Positions 7,125 to 15,508 of a DNA stretch of 33,497 bases are shown here, one piece after another; within the stretch, counting starts at the first letter, position 1; every line of letters begins with the position of its first letter. The notes below the pieces were generated by a model that saw nothing but the letters and a program-made list of their open reading frames with translations, searched no databases and had not been told where the DNA came from. The translations under genes and the position numbers were made by a program. This DNA is from Candidatus Methylumidiphilus alinenensis (lineage in GTDB: Bacteria > Pseudomonadota > Gammaproteobacteria > Methylococcales > Methylococcaceae). The stretch lies in NCBI GenBank assembly GCA_003242955.1, contig QJPH01000465.1, positions 1 through 33,497 of the forward strand, given 5' to 3'.

Positions 7125-7472
7125 TTAATAGCCTTGAAATCGAGACCATGCAAATTCATTGGCTAAGTCCGCGAATACATTATCTAAACTTTTTGCATCC
7201 AACACCCGCTGAGCGTAAATCATCAAAGTTTTGGCATCCGTCTCTTTTAGACGTTGGCGTAAGTCTTTGTTCAATTGACCAAAACGAAGTTCCAGCAGAT
7301 GAGAAACCAAAACTTCCTTGCCCTTAATCTCGCCTATTTCCATCCCGCGAAGCATTCCCCTTAATATGCCCCTTTCCAGACCTTGTTCATAACCTTCTAT
7401 CCGTCCTTCTCTAAAGGCATCTTGGTAGAAGCGAGTTTGTTTCATGTCAAAATCGAGACGATCATCGGTCAT
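7125..7472 (-). pseudogene. C-terminal remnant of an Rpn/DUF4351-type protein
   Basis: The 115-residue frame corresponds only to the C-terminal part of Rpn-family (recombination-promoting nuclease / PD-(D/E)XK transposase-like) proteins. It has the KQTRFYQDAFREG linker, a G-x3 periodic helix (GLERGILRGMLRGMEIG) and the DUF4351-like tail LLELRFGQLN...RVLDAKSLDNVF. The N-terminal nuclease domain is absent; the frame starts at an ATG just before the linker with only a distant GAGGGG upstream. It is clearly paralogous to the fragment at 7488-7880, which points to a tandem duplication followed by decay. The short frame could still be translated but would lack catalytic residues. Confidence 0.7.
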
Positions 7473-7487
7473 AAGTGGAATTTCCCC

Positions 7488-7989
7488 TCACATGTCAACG
7501 AAAGACCCATCGGCGAAAATGTCATCCAAGCTTTTTGCATCTAAAACACGTTCACCATAGATCAACAATGTTTCCGCATCCGTAGAGGCGATGCGGTGTT
7601 TCACGTTCATGGAAAGTGGCCCAAAGCGGCGCTCTAGGATGCGCAACAACAAGGTGGCCTCACCTTCTTCACGACCTTTTCTTACACCGTTTTCAAGCCC
7701 TCTTTCAAGACCCTGTTCGATCCCCTGTTCGATCCCTTTTTCAAACCCCTGCGCCAATCCCTCTTGTCGGCCTTCATTGTAGGTGTCTTGGTAAAACCGG
7801 GTTTTCTTCAAGTCTGTGTCTTGGAATCCAAACATGGTTTTAATCTCCTCTCGGGTAATTTTCGGTTTGCTTGACTTCACGCGAAGTGAAAAGGTAACGC
7901 CCCGCCGATGCCACGGTCAAACCCGCCAAGTCCAGTGCCAGACTGGGTTCGGACTGGAATAGGCGATAAAATAAAGTGTCGGTTTTCAT
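7488..7989 (-). pseudogene. DUF2887/Rpn-family gene broken by an internal deletion and frameshift
   Basis: Two pieces of one gene can be read. The 5' piece starts at ATG 7989 with MKTDTLFYRLFQ, the hallmark N-terminus of DUF2887/Rpn proteins, and runs to REVKQT before a stop at 7840. The 3' piece (7488-7880, another frame) resumes at KITREEIKTMFGF and continues through KKTRFYQDTYNEGRQEG, a G-x3 repeat helix (EKGIEQGIEQGLERG) and a DUF4351-like tail. The middle of the protein, about 150 residues with the PD-(D/E)XK nuclease core, is missing at the junction near 7870. The pieces are out of frame, so no full protein can be made. Intact members are associated with RecA-independent recombination or transposase-like activity. 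Confidence 0.8.
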
Positions 7990-8039
7990 GTGGCTTGTTG
8001 AGGCTTCGCTTGTTCAGAGACACTCATGGTCTCGGCCAT
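7986..8039 (-). other. 17-residue leftover frame coupled to the DUF2887 start
   Basis: A short frame (MAETMSVSEQAKPQQAT) ends in TGA overlapping the DUF2887 ATG. It sits between the DUF4007 remnant and the DUF2887 remnant. It may be the decayed start of a gene that once followed DUF4007, or chance. I see no family signature. Confidence 0.2.
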
Positions 8040-8040
8040 T

Positions 8041-8692
8041 TTACTGCTTGCCGCCGTAGTGGTGTTGCAGAATTTCCAACGGCGCAAGGTCATCCAATCT
8101 ATACAGTTCATGGATGCCGGCGTTTTCCCGCAATTCTAACCTACCCGGTTGCCAAGCGATCATTTCTTCTAGCTTGGCGATCAAACATTCTTCCGTAAGA
8201 CGGAACACGGAACCGGGGGCGGCGAGAACGCCATCGCTACGCATTAGATGCTCCACCGGTAGATTGGGTTCACCACGGTGGGCGAACATTTCCGCGATGG
8301 CATAGGCCAAAATCGCCACGGGCAATTGCGAGCGGTACTCGGGTTTGGATTCATGGCGTTTTGATTCCGGCTGGGGGCGCAGCAAGCCAAGCAAGACAAA
8401 TGGCATCGTCTTCAAGGTACGGGTCCCAACCGGCTTCGTCGAAAATCTTGTCCCCAAGTTCGGCGGGACGGAGGACTGTTTTATCATGGTTGACAATTTG
8501 GGTGGCAAGCATCCAATACTTGATTGCGGAAACCATGTTCTTGCCCACGCCCAAGGTCACGGTAGCGTCGTCTTGCTCAAAAATATCGGGATTTTCGCGC
8601 CAGGCTTGGTGGCCTTTGGTCAGCCAGCCAAAGCGCAGGGGGAAGGTTTCATGCCGCCCAAAGGCGGAACGGTCACGGTTAAGCGGAATCAT
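8041..8692 (-). pseudogene. DUF4007 family gene, internally deleted and frameshifted
   Basis: The 5' piece (from ATG 8692) reads GRHETFPLRFGWLTKG, then DATVTLGVGKNMVSAIKYW and FDEAGWDPYLEDDA, all typical of the DUF4007 N-terminal region. The match is then lost. The 3' piece in another frame (to 8041) matches the C-terminal region: LPVAILAYAIAEMF, GSVFRLTEECLIAKLEEM and DLAPLEILQHHYG. The central ~100 residues are gone and the halves are out of frame, with the junction near 8390. From family knowledge, DUF4007 genes commonly neighbour PAPS-reductase/DndC-like genes in DNA sulfur-modification and related defence loci. This therefore points to a lost defence system at this site. No such partner survives in the window. 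Confidence 0.8.
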
Positions 8693-8812
8693 CGTGTGTG
8701 TCCTTGGTCCTTGGTGCAGTCTGCGTAATCAGCCGGGCCGAAAAAGTCGAGCGTCAAACGTATGCATCGTAGAGGAAATGGCGGGGTTTTTCAATTAGGC
8801 TTCTTGTTAAAC

Positions 8813-9087
8813 AGCAATTCTCATTTTGAACCATAACGATGCTGTGGTCCGTCATTCCGGCAGGGATTGCCGGACAAATCGGCAGGACAGCCGATTTGCA
8901 CGGCTTCGCCGCCCGAAGGGTGAGAGACATGGATGTCTCTCATGCATCCAGTCCACAGGGATGTGAATCTGCGGGCTGGCATATCGCCTGAATCAAACAC
9001 TTGCGAGCGTCGAGTTGCCGTCCATGGCATCTGGATTCCGGCAATCCCTGCCGGAATGACAGCGTTCTAGCCAAAATGAGAATTGCT
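8813..9087. repeat. 275-bp element bounded by 16-bp inverted repeats
   Basis: AGCAATTCTCATTTTG at 8813-8828 is repeated in perfect inverted orientation at 9072-9087. A further copy of the right end (AAAATGAGAATTGCT) follows about 37 bases later. Inside are the structured repeat at 8842-8959 and an inverted second copy of the motif ATTCCGGCAGGGATTGCCGG (around 9036-9058). No gene is visible anywhere in 8693-9202. No target duplication is evident. Confidence 0.65.
8842..8959. repeat. Structured dispersed repeat, copy A (four consecutive hairpins)
   Basis: A chain of stem-loops can be read directly: 8857-8862/8868-8873, 8876-8883/8890-8897, 8904-8908/8914-8918 and 8921-8930/8933-8942. An outer helix CTGTGG/CCACAG (8842-8847/8954-8959) closes them. 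About 105 bp (8848-8952) recur almost unchanged at 30127-30232. Shorter pieces of the first hairpin are scattered through the window (14956, 15205, 15307, 15458, 25213). This is a REP-like or MITE-like family; whether it is transcribed is unknown. Confidence 0.7.
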
Positions 9088-9202
9088 GACGCCATACGGG
9101 CATTTACTAAAATGAGAATTGCTCAGAACTGGAGCTTGGAAGCCAGCACAGGCTTGTCCGTGGTATCGTATTGTCATACCTATGCTTACCTAGAGTGTCG
9201 CC

Positions 9203-9341
9203 ATGGAAACCACCCGTCTGTCCAGCAAGGGCCAAGTCATTCTGCCTAAATCAGTACGCGATGCCCATCATTGGTCGCCGGGCAGCGAGTGAAGTCGAGG
9301 ACCGGCCCGAAGGCGTTTTGTTGCGCCCGGAAACACTCTAG
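9203..9341 (+). pseudogene. AbrB/SpoVT-type antitoxin gene, frameshifted
   Basis: The frame starts METTRLSSKGQVILPKSVRD, the classic swapped-hairpin AbrB antitoxin N-terminus (MazE/VapB type), and continues to PGSE. It then meets TGA at 9290-9292. Reading from GAA at 9291 in another frame restores family-like sequence, EVEDRPEGVLLRPETL, to TAG at 9341. Inserting two bases after GAG would join the two pieces, so a 2-bp loss is the simplest explanation. No PIN-domain toxin gene follows; the downstream sequence is a MITE. Confidence 0.75.
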
Positions 9342-9376
9342 GAATGCTAAAATCATCATCAGATAGTAGGCTGACA

Positions 9377-9537
9377 TACAGCGTTTTCAATATCTGTTCG
9401 TTACTTACATATATGCGCCCCATGTCGGCAAAGGGTTGCCGACCTACTGCGTATCAAGGACTGTAGGGCGGCAACCCTTTGCCGCCAACTATTTCAAAAC
9501 TTAATCAATGTAATTTTGTGATATTAAAAGCGCTGTA
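9377..9537. mobile_element. MITE of the TACAGCGTTTT family, copy 1, abutting recB
   Basis: TACAGCGTTTTCAATATC at 9377-9394 is mirrored by an imperfect inverted copy at 9520-9537 (two mismatches). Inside lies a hairpin made of CGGCAAAGGGTTGCCG-like sequence and its inverted relative around 9425-9485. Two more copies of the family, about 122 bp each, lie at 25008-25129 and 25377-25499. Ends in TA suggest TA target choice. The right end stops four bases before the recB start codon, so it must affect the recB leader. Confidence 0.7.
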
Positions 9538-9541
9538 ACCT

Positions 9542-12500
9542 GTGAATGCCCCAGTTATCCAAGAACTTGACCTTTTTTCAGCCCCGCTGGAAAGCATCTC
9601 ACTGATAGAAGCCAGTGCCGGGACAGGCAAGACATGGACCATCACCGGGCTTTATGTTCGCCTGATTGCGGAAGAGGGATATCGGGTCGAGCAAGTCTTG
9701 GTTGTCACCTACACCAAAGCGGCCACGGCAGAACTGCGTGAGCGCATCCGCCGACGGTTGGCGGAAGCCTTGGCTGGGATGGCGGACGGCAAGCCTGTCG
9801 ATGAATTCTGCCGGACTTTGGTGGAACGTGCCCGTGTCAATGACCAACAAAGGGTGGTCATGCGGCGTTTGCAAACCGCCATCCGCAATTTCGACGAAGC
9901 GGCCATTTTCACCATCCACGGTTTTTGCCAGCGCGTATTGACGGAAAGCGCTTTCGAGTCAGGCATGGCCTTCGAAACCGAACTGGCCCCGGACGAATCC
10001 GGTTTCATCCAAGAGATAGTCGATGATTTCTGGCGGCGGGAAACTGCCGATGGGTCATCCCTGTGGACACGTTATCTGGCGGATAAGGGGCAAACCCCAG
10101 ACGTTTGGCGTCAGGCTGTTTCCCCTCACTTGGACAAGCCTTATTTGGAAGTCACCCCCATCCCTGAGTGTGAGGACGATGAGCTTATCGAGCAGTCCTT
10201 CCTCGACGCTTTCGATAAAGTACGGGCGAATTGGCTAGATTGCCGCGAAGAAATCACCGGCTTGTTAATCAATGCCGCAACCGATAAAACCCTAAAAAAC
10301 AATATCTACCGTCCTGAAGCATTACCTCTGTGGTTCGACGATTTCGACGAGTATTTCACTGAACTGGATGCCAGTTTGCCAACACCGGAAAAACTGGCGA
10401 AACTCAGGCGACAGGAGTTGGAAAAAGGCACGGCGAAAGGCAAACCTGTCCCGCAGCACCTTTTTTTCACACTCTGCCCGGACTTGGTTGAAGCAGCGGA
10501 AAAACTAGCGGATATTTACCAGCTTAAGCTCATTGGAGAGTTAGCCCTCCTGATTGAAGAATGCAACGCCGAGTTGCCTAGGCGCAAGTCCACACTAGGG
10601 GTAATGTCTTATAACGATCTTCTTAACCGCTTGGCCGAAGCCTTGCGTTCGCAACAGGGAAACCGTCTAGCAACCGTCATTCGAGACCGCTACCCCGCTG
10701 CGCTGATTGATGAATTCCAAGACACCGACCCAGTGCAATACCAGATTTTCCGGGCGGTATACGCTACGGGCAAGCAGCCAGTGTTCTACGTCGGCGATCC
10801 CAAGCAAGCTATTTATGCCTTTCGCGGGGCCGATGTATTCAGCTATTTGCAAGCGCGATGGCAAGCAGCAAACCAGTATACCTTGGCGGTAAACCATCGT
10901 TCATCACCCCAACTGATTGAAGCGGTGAACGCTTTGTTTCTTCGCTCGCCCCATCCTTTCCTAATTGGCGAAATCAAGTACCACCCTGTCCAGGCCGCGA
11001 CCAAAGCCAGGCCCAGCTTAATAGTGAAAGGGGATGGCTCCAATGCCTTCAGTTTCGCGCTCATCCCGTCTGACGGGAAACCGCTCAGTAAAGAAATCGC
11101 TAATAATCTTGCCGCACTAGCCACGGTCACTGAAATCGTCCGCTTGTTGAATTTAGCGTCGGCTGGCATGGCCCGGATAGTGGGCGCGGGACAAGACCGT
11201 AATATCAACGGTGGCGATATTGCGGTATTGGTCCCTACCCATCGGCAAGGCAGTTTGATCCAAGAAGCCTTGGCCCGACGCGGCGTTCCGGCAGTACGCC
11301 AAGGACAGGACAATGTGTTCACTTCCAACGAAGCGTTGGAATTGGAACGGATATTGTCAGGCATAGCCGAACCTCAACGGGAAAGCCGCATCCGTTCGGC
11401 CCTTGCCACGGAACTCTCAGGACTGGATGCCACGACCCTGTTCGGATTACAAAACGACGAGGTTGCCTGGGAAAGACGAATTTTCGATTTTTCCGGTTAC
11501 CGCGAAATTTGGCTGGCGCGTGGATTCATGCCTATGTTCCGCCGCTGGCTGGAAGAAAACGGGGTGGTCGAACGGTTGTTAGGCTATCCCGATGGCGAAC
11601 GGCGACTGACCAACCTGTTGCACCTAGCCGAGTTGCTTCAAGTCGAAAGCCGCAATAAACCGGGGCCGGACGGGCTGCTTGGCTGGTTCTCACGTTCCAT
11701 CCGCGACACCGAAGCCGCTGATGAAGCCCTGCTACGTTTGGAAAGCGATGCCGAACGGGTCAAGATTGTGACCATCCATACCAGCAAGGGGCTGGAATAT
11801 CCGATTGTCTTTTGTCCGTTCCTTTGGGATGGAAACCTGTGGAAGAAAGAAGAATCCGCCGCCCTATTTCACGATCAAGGACGCAATTTCCAACCTGTGC
11901 TCACCTTGGGTGGACCCGATTATGAAGCCCATCGCCACAAAGCAAGCCTTGAAAAACTGGCGGAAAAGTTGCGCTTATTGTATGTTGCCCTAACCCGCGC
12001 CAAGCATCGCTGCCATGTCGTTTGGGGGCAGGTTTCCGGCATGGAATCCTCCGCGCTGGCTTGGCTACTGCATGGTCCGTCCGCAATGGTCGATGATCCG
12101 TTGGAGGCTATGGCAGGACTTTGCAAGGCACTGGATCAAACCGTCATCGAAAAGACTTTGCAGGATTTCGCGGAACAAGCCCTAGGCACTGTTTCCGTGG
12201 TGGATTTGCAGATTGATGACACCGGTTATTCACCCATCGCAACGGACACCCCTGATTTACAAGTTTGCAATTTTTCGCGACCCTATTTGCGTCCGGCTTG
12301 GCGCATGACTAGCTTCTCTGCCTTGACGCGTGGCAGGCATAACGAGGGACAAGATTTCGACTCGGCGGACCATGATCCTCGCGACCAGCCTCAAGACCAC
12401 ACGTTCTTTGCGTTTCCCCGTGGTGCGGACGCAGGCCGTTGTTTGCATTCCGTGTTTGAAGAATGGGAATTCACCTCAACCGACCGAATCGCTTTGGAAG

Positions 12501-13126
12501 GGCTGGTCCGCCGCAAACTCAAGGCCCATGCCATTGATGCAAACTGGACAGATATTGTGGCTGACAGTGTTCAAAACATCCTCGCCACCGACTTGAATGG
12601 CAACGGTTTGAAACTGGTGGATGTCGGATCCGAAAACCGATTGGCCGAATTGGAATTTACCTATCCGCTGAATAATTTGTCAGTACAGGGGCTAAAAAGA
12701 TTGCTTGGCGAAAAGTCATTGGGATTGCCAAAGGAATTTATAAGTGCCGCCGAATGCTTGGCGTTTGAAATGGCCAACGGTTTTATGAAAGGTTTCATCG
12801 ACCTTATCTTTGAAGCGGGTGGCCGATATTATATTATCGACTACAAATCCAATTGGCTGGGGCCGATGCCGCAGGACTATGCCGCGTCTCATTTGCTCCA
12901 TGCCATGGCCCGCGAGCATTATTACCTGCAATATTTGATTTATACTCTGGCACTGCATCGCTACTTGAATCTGCGTTTGCCGGATTACACTTATGATGTC
13001 CATTTTGGCGGCGTGTTCTACCTCTTCCTGCGCGGCATGGGCCATAAAGATGCGCCAAACTGCGGAATATTTTGGGACCGCCCCAGCAAGGAGTTGATTT
13101 CGGCTTTGAATGGGTTGCTGGGTTGA
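9542..13126 (+). CDS. recB: Exodeoxyribonuclease V beta subunit (RecB)
   Basis: This 1194-residue helicase-nuclease is of normal RecB length. RecB is the 3'-5' helicase and only nuclease of RecBCD, which processes double-strand breaks and destroys linear foreign DNA. Visible motifs are Walker A ASAGTGKT (24-31), IHGFCQ, Walker B DEFQDTD (390-396), NHRSS, motif V HTSKGLE (746-752) and motif VI YVALTRAKH. The C-terminal nuclease triad is D1087, D1100 and K1102, with the same spacing as E. coli D1067/D1080/K1082. The GTG start has no clear ribosome binding site, because a MITE ends four bases before it. recC and recD are not adjacent: upstream is an AbrB remnant and downstream is PPK2. Partners must lie elsewhere or be missing. 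Confidence 0.95.
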   Translation: MNAPVIQELDLFSAPLESISLIEASAGTGKTWTITGLYVRLIAEEGYRVEQVLVVTYTKAATAELRERIRRRLAEALAGMADGKPVDEFCRTLVERARVNDQQRVVMRRLQTAIRNFDEAAIFTIHGFCQRVLTESAFESGMAFETELAPDESGFIQEIVDDFWRRETADGSSLWTRYLADKGQTPDVWRQAVSPHLDKPYLEVTPIPECEDDELIEQSFLDAFDKVRANWLDCREEITGLLINAATDKTLKNNIYRPEALPLWFDDFDEYFTELDASLPTPEKLAKLRRQELEKGTAKGKPVPQHLFFTLCPDLVEAAEKLADIYQLKLIGELALLIEECNAELPRRKSTLGVMSYNDLLNRLAEALRSQQGNRLATVIRDRYPAALIDEFQDTDPVQYQIFRAVYATGKQPVFYVGDPKQAIYAFRGADVFSYLQARWQAANQYTLAVNHRSSPQLIEAVNALFLRSPHPFLIGEIKYHPVQAATKARPSLIVKGDGSNAFSFALIPSDGKPLSKEIANNLAALATVTEIVRLLNLASAGMARIVGAGQDRNINGGDIAVLVPTHRQGSLIQEALARRGVPAVRQGQDNVFTSNEALELERILSGIAEPQRESRIRSALATELSGLDATTLFGLQNDEVAWERRIFDFSGYREIWLARGFMPMFRRWLEENGVVERLLGYPDGERRLTNLLHLAELLQVESRNKPGPDGLLGWFSRSIRDTEAADEALLRLESDAERVKIVTIHTSKGLEYPIVFCPFLWDGNLWKKEESAALFHDQGRNFQPVLTLGGPDYEAHRHKASLEKLAEKLRLLYVALTRAKHRCHVVWGQVSGMESSALAWLLHGPSAMVDDPLEAMAGLCKALDQTVIEKTLQDFAEQALGTVSVVDLQIDDTGYSPIATDTPDLQVCNFSRPYLRPAWRMTSFSALTRGRHNEGQDFDSADHDPRDQPQDHTFFAFPRGADAGRCLHSVFEEWEFTSTDRIALEGLVRRKLKAHAIDANWTDIVADSVQNILATDLNGNGLKLVDVGSENRLAELEFTYPLNNLSVQGLKRLLGEKSLGLPKEFISAAECLAFEMANGFMKGFIDLIFEAGGRYYIIDYKSNWLGPMPQDYAASHLLHAMAREHYYLQYLIYTLALHRYLNLRLPDYTYDVHFGGVFYLFLRGMGHKDAPNCGIFWDRPSKELISALNGLLG

Positions 13127-13193
13127 AGAAATGCCCCAACGGGCGCACAATTCCAACTCTTGTTTTAGTTCTCGATTATAAGGACACTTCACA

Positions 13194-14099
13194 ATGATCA
13201 AGAAAAAAGTGATAGACCGGATTCGCGTAACACCAGGCAAAAAAGTTAATTTGAAAGACTTTGACACGGGTTGGGCGGCGACGCCTGAGTTGAAGGATGC
13301 CGGCAAGGAGGTAGTCAAGGCAAAGGCAGCCGAATTGCTTGAAGCAAATCGTGAGGAATTGGCCAAAGCCCAAGAATTGCTTTGGGCCAACGACATCTAT
13401 TCGGTGCTGGTTATACTGCAAGCCATGGATGCAGCCGGAAAGGATGGCATAATCAAGCATGTGATGTCGGGCTTGAATCCCCAAGGGTGCGAGGTGTACA
13501 GCTTTAAAAAGCCATCGGACCAAGACTTGGATCATAACTTTCTTTGGCGCTATATGCGCTGTCTGCCCGAGCGGGGCCGCATCGGTATTTTCAACCGGTC
13601 TTATTATGAAGATGTGTTGGTGGTCAAAGTTCACCCGGAACTGTTGGAGAAGCAAAAACTTCCCCCCGGTAAGCATGGCGACGGCTTCTGGGAAAAGCGT
13701 TACGATGACATCAACGCCCTTGAACATCACCTTGTCCGCAATGGCACACTGGTTCTCAAGTTTTTCCTGAACATTTCCAAGGACGAGCAGAAAAAGCGCT
13801 TTTTAGAACGGCTGGACAACCCCGACAAGCACTGGAAATTTTCCGAGGCGGATCTGGCCGAAAGGGCGTTTTGGGATGATTACACCAAGGCATTCGAAGA
13901 GGCACTGAGTGCGACCAGCACGAAATGGGCACCTTGGTATGTGATCCCCGCCGACCACAAATGGGTTTCGAGGACGGTGATTGCGGATATTCTAGTTACC
14001 AGCATCAATTCGCTCAAACTGGAATTCCCGAAAGTCAGCGAAGAAAAAACGGCCGCGTTGGCTGAAGCGAGAAGACAATTAGAGCAAGAGGAAAGTTGA
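13194..14099 (+). CDS. ppk2: Polyphosphate kinase 2 family protein (polyphosphate:nucleotide phosphotransferase)
   Basis: This 301-residue single-domain PPK2 transfers phosphate between polyphosphate and nucleotides, usually making ADP or ATP from AMP/ADP. Walker A AMDAAGKDG (77-85) is present, as is the conserved GIFNRSYYEDVLV (131-143), whose NRSYYE element lines the polyphosphate tunnel. FLNISKDEQKKRF and the lid region LDNPDKHWKFS follow, and the C-terminal WAPWYVIPADHKW is diagnostic. Length and order fit the short one-domain class. AAGGA is placed 8 bases before the ATG. It follows recB after a 67-base gap with a small GCCC hairpin. Two exported proteins lie downstream, the first only 3 bases after the stop, so they may be co-transcribed. 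Confidence 0.9.
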   Translation: MIKKKVIDRIRVTPGKKVNLKDFDTGWAATPELKDAGKEVVKAKAAELLEANREELAKAQELLWANDIYSVLVILQAMDAAGKDGIIKHVMSGLNPQGCEVYSFKKPSDQDLDHNFLWRYMRCLPERGRIGIFNRSYYEDVLVVKVHPELLEKQKLPPGKHGDGFWEKRYDDINALEHHLVRNGTLVLKFFLNISKDEQKKRFLERLDNPDKHWKFSEADLAERAFWDDYTKAFEEALSATSTKWAPWYVIPADHKWVSRTVIADILVTSINSLKLEFPKVSEEKTAALAEARRQLEQEES

Positions 14100-14102
14100 T
14101 TT

Positions 14103-14393
14103 ATGACAATAGTGAAAATGATTTTACTGTCATTGGCAGTGTTGGCCTTGGGAATTGTCACGGGAGGATGTACCCGTCAAAATCCCTACACCGGACAGCA
14201 AGAAGTCGATGCCGGCGCAACCGCAGGGGTGGCCGGTCTTGCTTTGGGGGCGGCAGCGTTGGGCGTGGCGGCCAGTAATCGCAACGACTACTATCGCAGG
14301 GATGTCGTTGTCGTCAACAGGCCGCCAGTTTACCGTCCTTACCGAGGCGGATACTACACTGGAGGGCGCAGAAATGGTTTTTACCGGCGCTGA
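14103..14393 (+). CDS. Small glycine-zipper lipoprotein, unknown function
   Basis: This 96-residue protein has a lipoprotein signal (hydrophobic MILLSLAVLALGIV, then TGGC with C24 as the probable lipidated cysteine). NPYTGQQEVDAG follows, like the start of YiaD/OmpA-like lipoproteins. A short glycine/alanine zipper (AGVAGLALGAAALGVAA) comes next, and the tail is rich in Arg, Tyr and Pro. AGAGGAAAG precedes the ATG. It starts 3 bases after ppk2. It is most likely an outer-membrane lipoprotein or small envelope protein; no enzymatic motif is seen. Confidence 0.65.
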   Translation: MTIVKMILLSLAVLALGIVTGGCTRQNPYTGQQEVDAGATAGVAGLALGAAALGVAASNRNDYYRRDVVVVNRPPVYRPYRGGYYTGGRRNGFYRR

Positions 14394-14417
14394 ACCAGCC
14401 AAACAACAGGAGCAACT

Positions 14418-14894
14418 ATGCGTTTAGATAAATTCGTCATGACCATTGGGCTACTTGCCTTATTGGCATCCTCTTCTTCATGGGCAGCGGTAAAAAACAA
14501 GCCGAGTTCTCAGGTCTGGGACAAGCTGACTCCCGCCTGGGATGCGGTCAGCGAAAAGCTGATCGGTTTCGTCGGCCCGAAGAAACAGAAGTTATTGGCC
14601 GACCTCGCCTTTGCCGCCGCTGCCGCCGAACAGTGCGACGGGCTGAGTTTGGATAATGACAAGTTTAAAGCCGCGTTCGATTCCCTGAACGATGCCGATT
14701 ACCAAGCCCTTGCAGCCGCTGACAAAGCGCTATACGGGCCTAAGCTGATGAATTATTTTGGCATTTATGTAGGTTTGATTACGGCTGAGGCGTTGCTTGA
14801 GCAACAGCCATTTTGCACCTACGCAATCAATCAACAAATCATTGGCACGGGTCCGTATTGGATGGATACGACTATTGGCGGAGCTAAAAAATAA
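14418..14894 (+). CDS. Exported protein of unknown family
   Basis: This 158-residue protein has a clear Sec signal peptide (hydrophobic FVMTIGLLALLASSSSWA with an AxA-type cleavage site near residue 24). The mature part is predicted to be helical and contains two cysteines (one in AAAEQCDGL, one in QQPFCTYA) that could form a disulfide in the periplasm. AGGAG precedes the ATG by 6 bases. It follows the small lipoprotein gene by 24 bases and is probably in the same transcript as ppk2. I do not recognise the family. Confidence 0.65.
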   Translation: MRLDKFVMTIGLLALLASSSSWAAVKNKPSSQVWDKLTPAWDAVSEKLIGFVGPKKQKLLADLAFAAAAAEQCDGLSLDNDKFKAAFDSLNDADYQALAAADKALYGPKLMNYFGIYVGLITAEALLEQQPFCTYAINQQIIGTGPYWMDTTIGGAKK

Positions 14895-14938
14895 TATTGA
14901 GTTTCTGCGCAATCCGCCATGCAGATCCGCCCTACGTA

Positions 14939-15508
14939 ATACACAAGTGTTGGAGACCCGTCATTCCGGCAGGGAATGCCGGAATCCAGAGGCTATGGAG
15001 GGCAATGCCGGGGTTAAAGCTTAATCTTGGGTAAGCGTTCACCCCCTGGGAGCGTGGGCGTCTCGCCCGCTGAAACGGCGGCCAAGATGGCCGCATTCCG
15101 AGGAAAAAGCAGGGGGGGTGAACGCTTACAATCTTGGTAAGTGAGTACATCGCAGAATAATAGCTGACATTGCCGTAATGGAAGGTTTTACATCCCTGTA
15201 GACTGGATTCCGGCAATCCCTGCCGGAACGACAATGGAACCCTTGTTGCTCGTTCCCAAGCTCCCGCTCTCGCCGCCATACACAAGTTAGGGAAAGCCGG
15301 AAAAGCCGTCATTTCGGCAGGGATGCCGAAATCCAGGCCATGGATGGTAATCAGCAGGTTGTGCAATTGCTTGATTCAGGAGACTTGCCTAGCCTTAGTT
15401 TACCATCCGTGGATAAAATGGCATCTGTTGTAATCCACAGTTTGCCATCCTTGGACGCTGGATTCCGGCATCCCTGACCGGAATGACGGGCCTCCAACAC
15501 TTGTGTAT
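14939..15508. repeat. 570-bp composite repeat bounded by 51-bp inverted repeats
   Basis: 14939-14989 and 15458-15508 are nearly identical in inverted orientation; both read from ATACACAAGTGTTGGAG at the outer end into the CGTCATTCCGGCAGGG motif. Inside are a 99-bp MITE (15031-15129), a further inverted copy of the motif near 15203-15233 and a variant at 15307-15335. No gene is supported here; frames across it are produced by the palindromes. It occupies most of the 828-base space between the exported protein and the convergent lipoprotein gene. Confidence 0.75.
15031..15129. mobile_element. 99-bp MITE with 16-bp inverted repeats and an 8-bp target duplication, IS66-like ends
   Basis: GTAAGCGTTCACCCCC at 15031-15046 is perfectly inverted at 15114-15129. 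The octamer AATCTTGG flanks it directly on both sides (15023-15030 and 15130-15137). Ends beginning GTAA with 8-bp duplications are what I recall for the IS66 family, so this may be a non-autonomous IS66 derivative. The centre holds two small hairpins (GGGCGTCTCGCCC and GCGGCCAAGATGGCCGC). It has inserted within the larger composite repeat, so it is the younger event. Confidence 0.85.

Noticed and set aside
8345-8798. Plus-strand frames across the DUF4007 remnant
   Set aside because: The minus strand gives clear DUF4007 similarity, while the plus-strand frames are low-complexity shadows.
8842-8959. Cloverleaf-like fold considered as a tRNA
   Set aside because: Stem lengths, missing T-loop and anticodon features and the recurrence as a dispersed repeat do not fit a tRNA.
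8821-9030. Minus-strand frame in the structured repeat, with a similar one at 30109-30573
   Set aside because: Both encode the same peptide piece only because the same palindromic repeat is present; there is no start context and no family match.
12716-13730. Minus-strand frames opposite the recB end and ppk2
   Set aside because: No domain signatures and full overlap with conserved RecB nuclease and PPK2 motifs on the plus strand.
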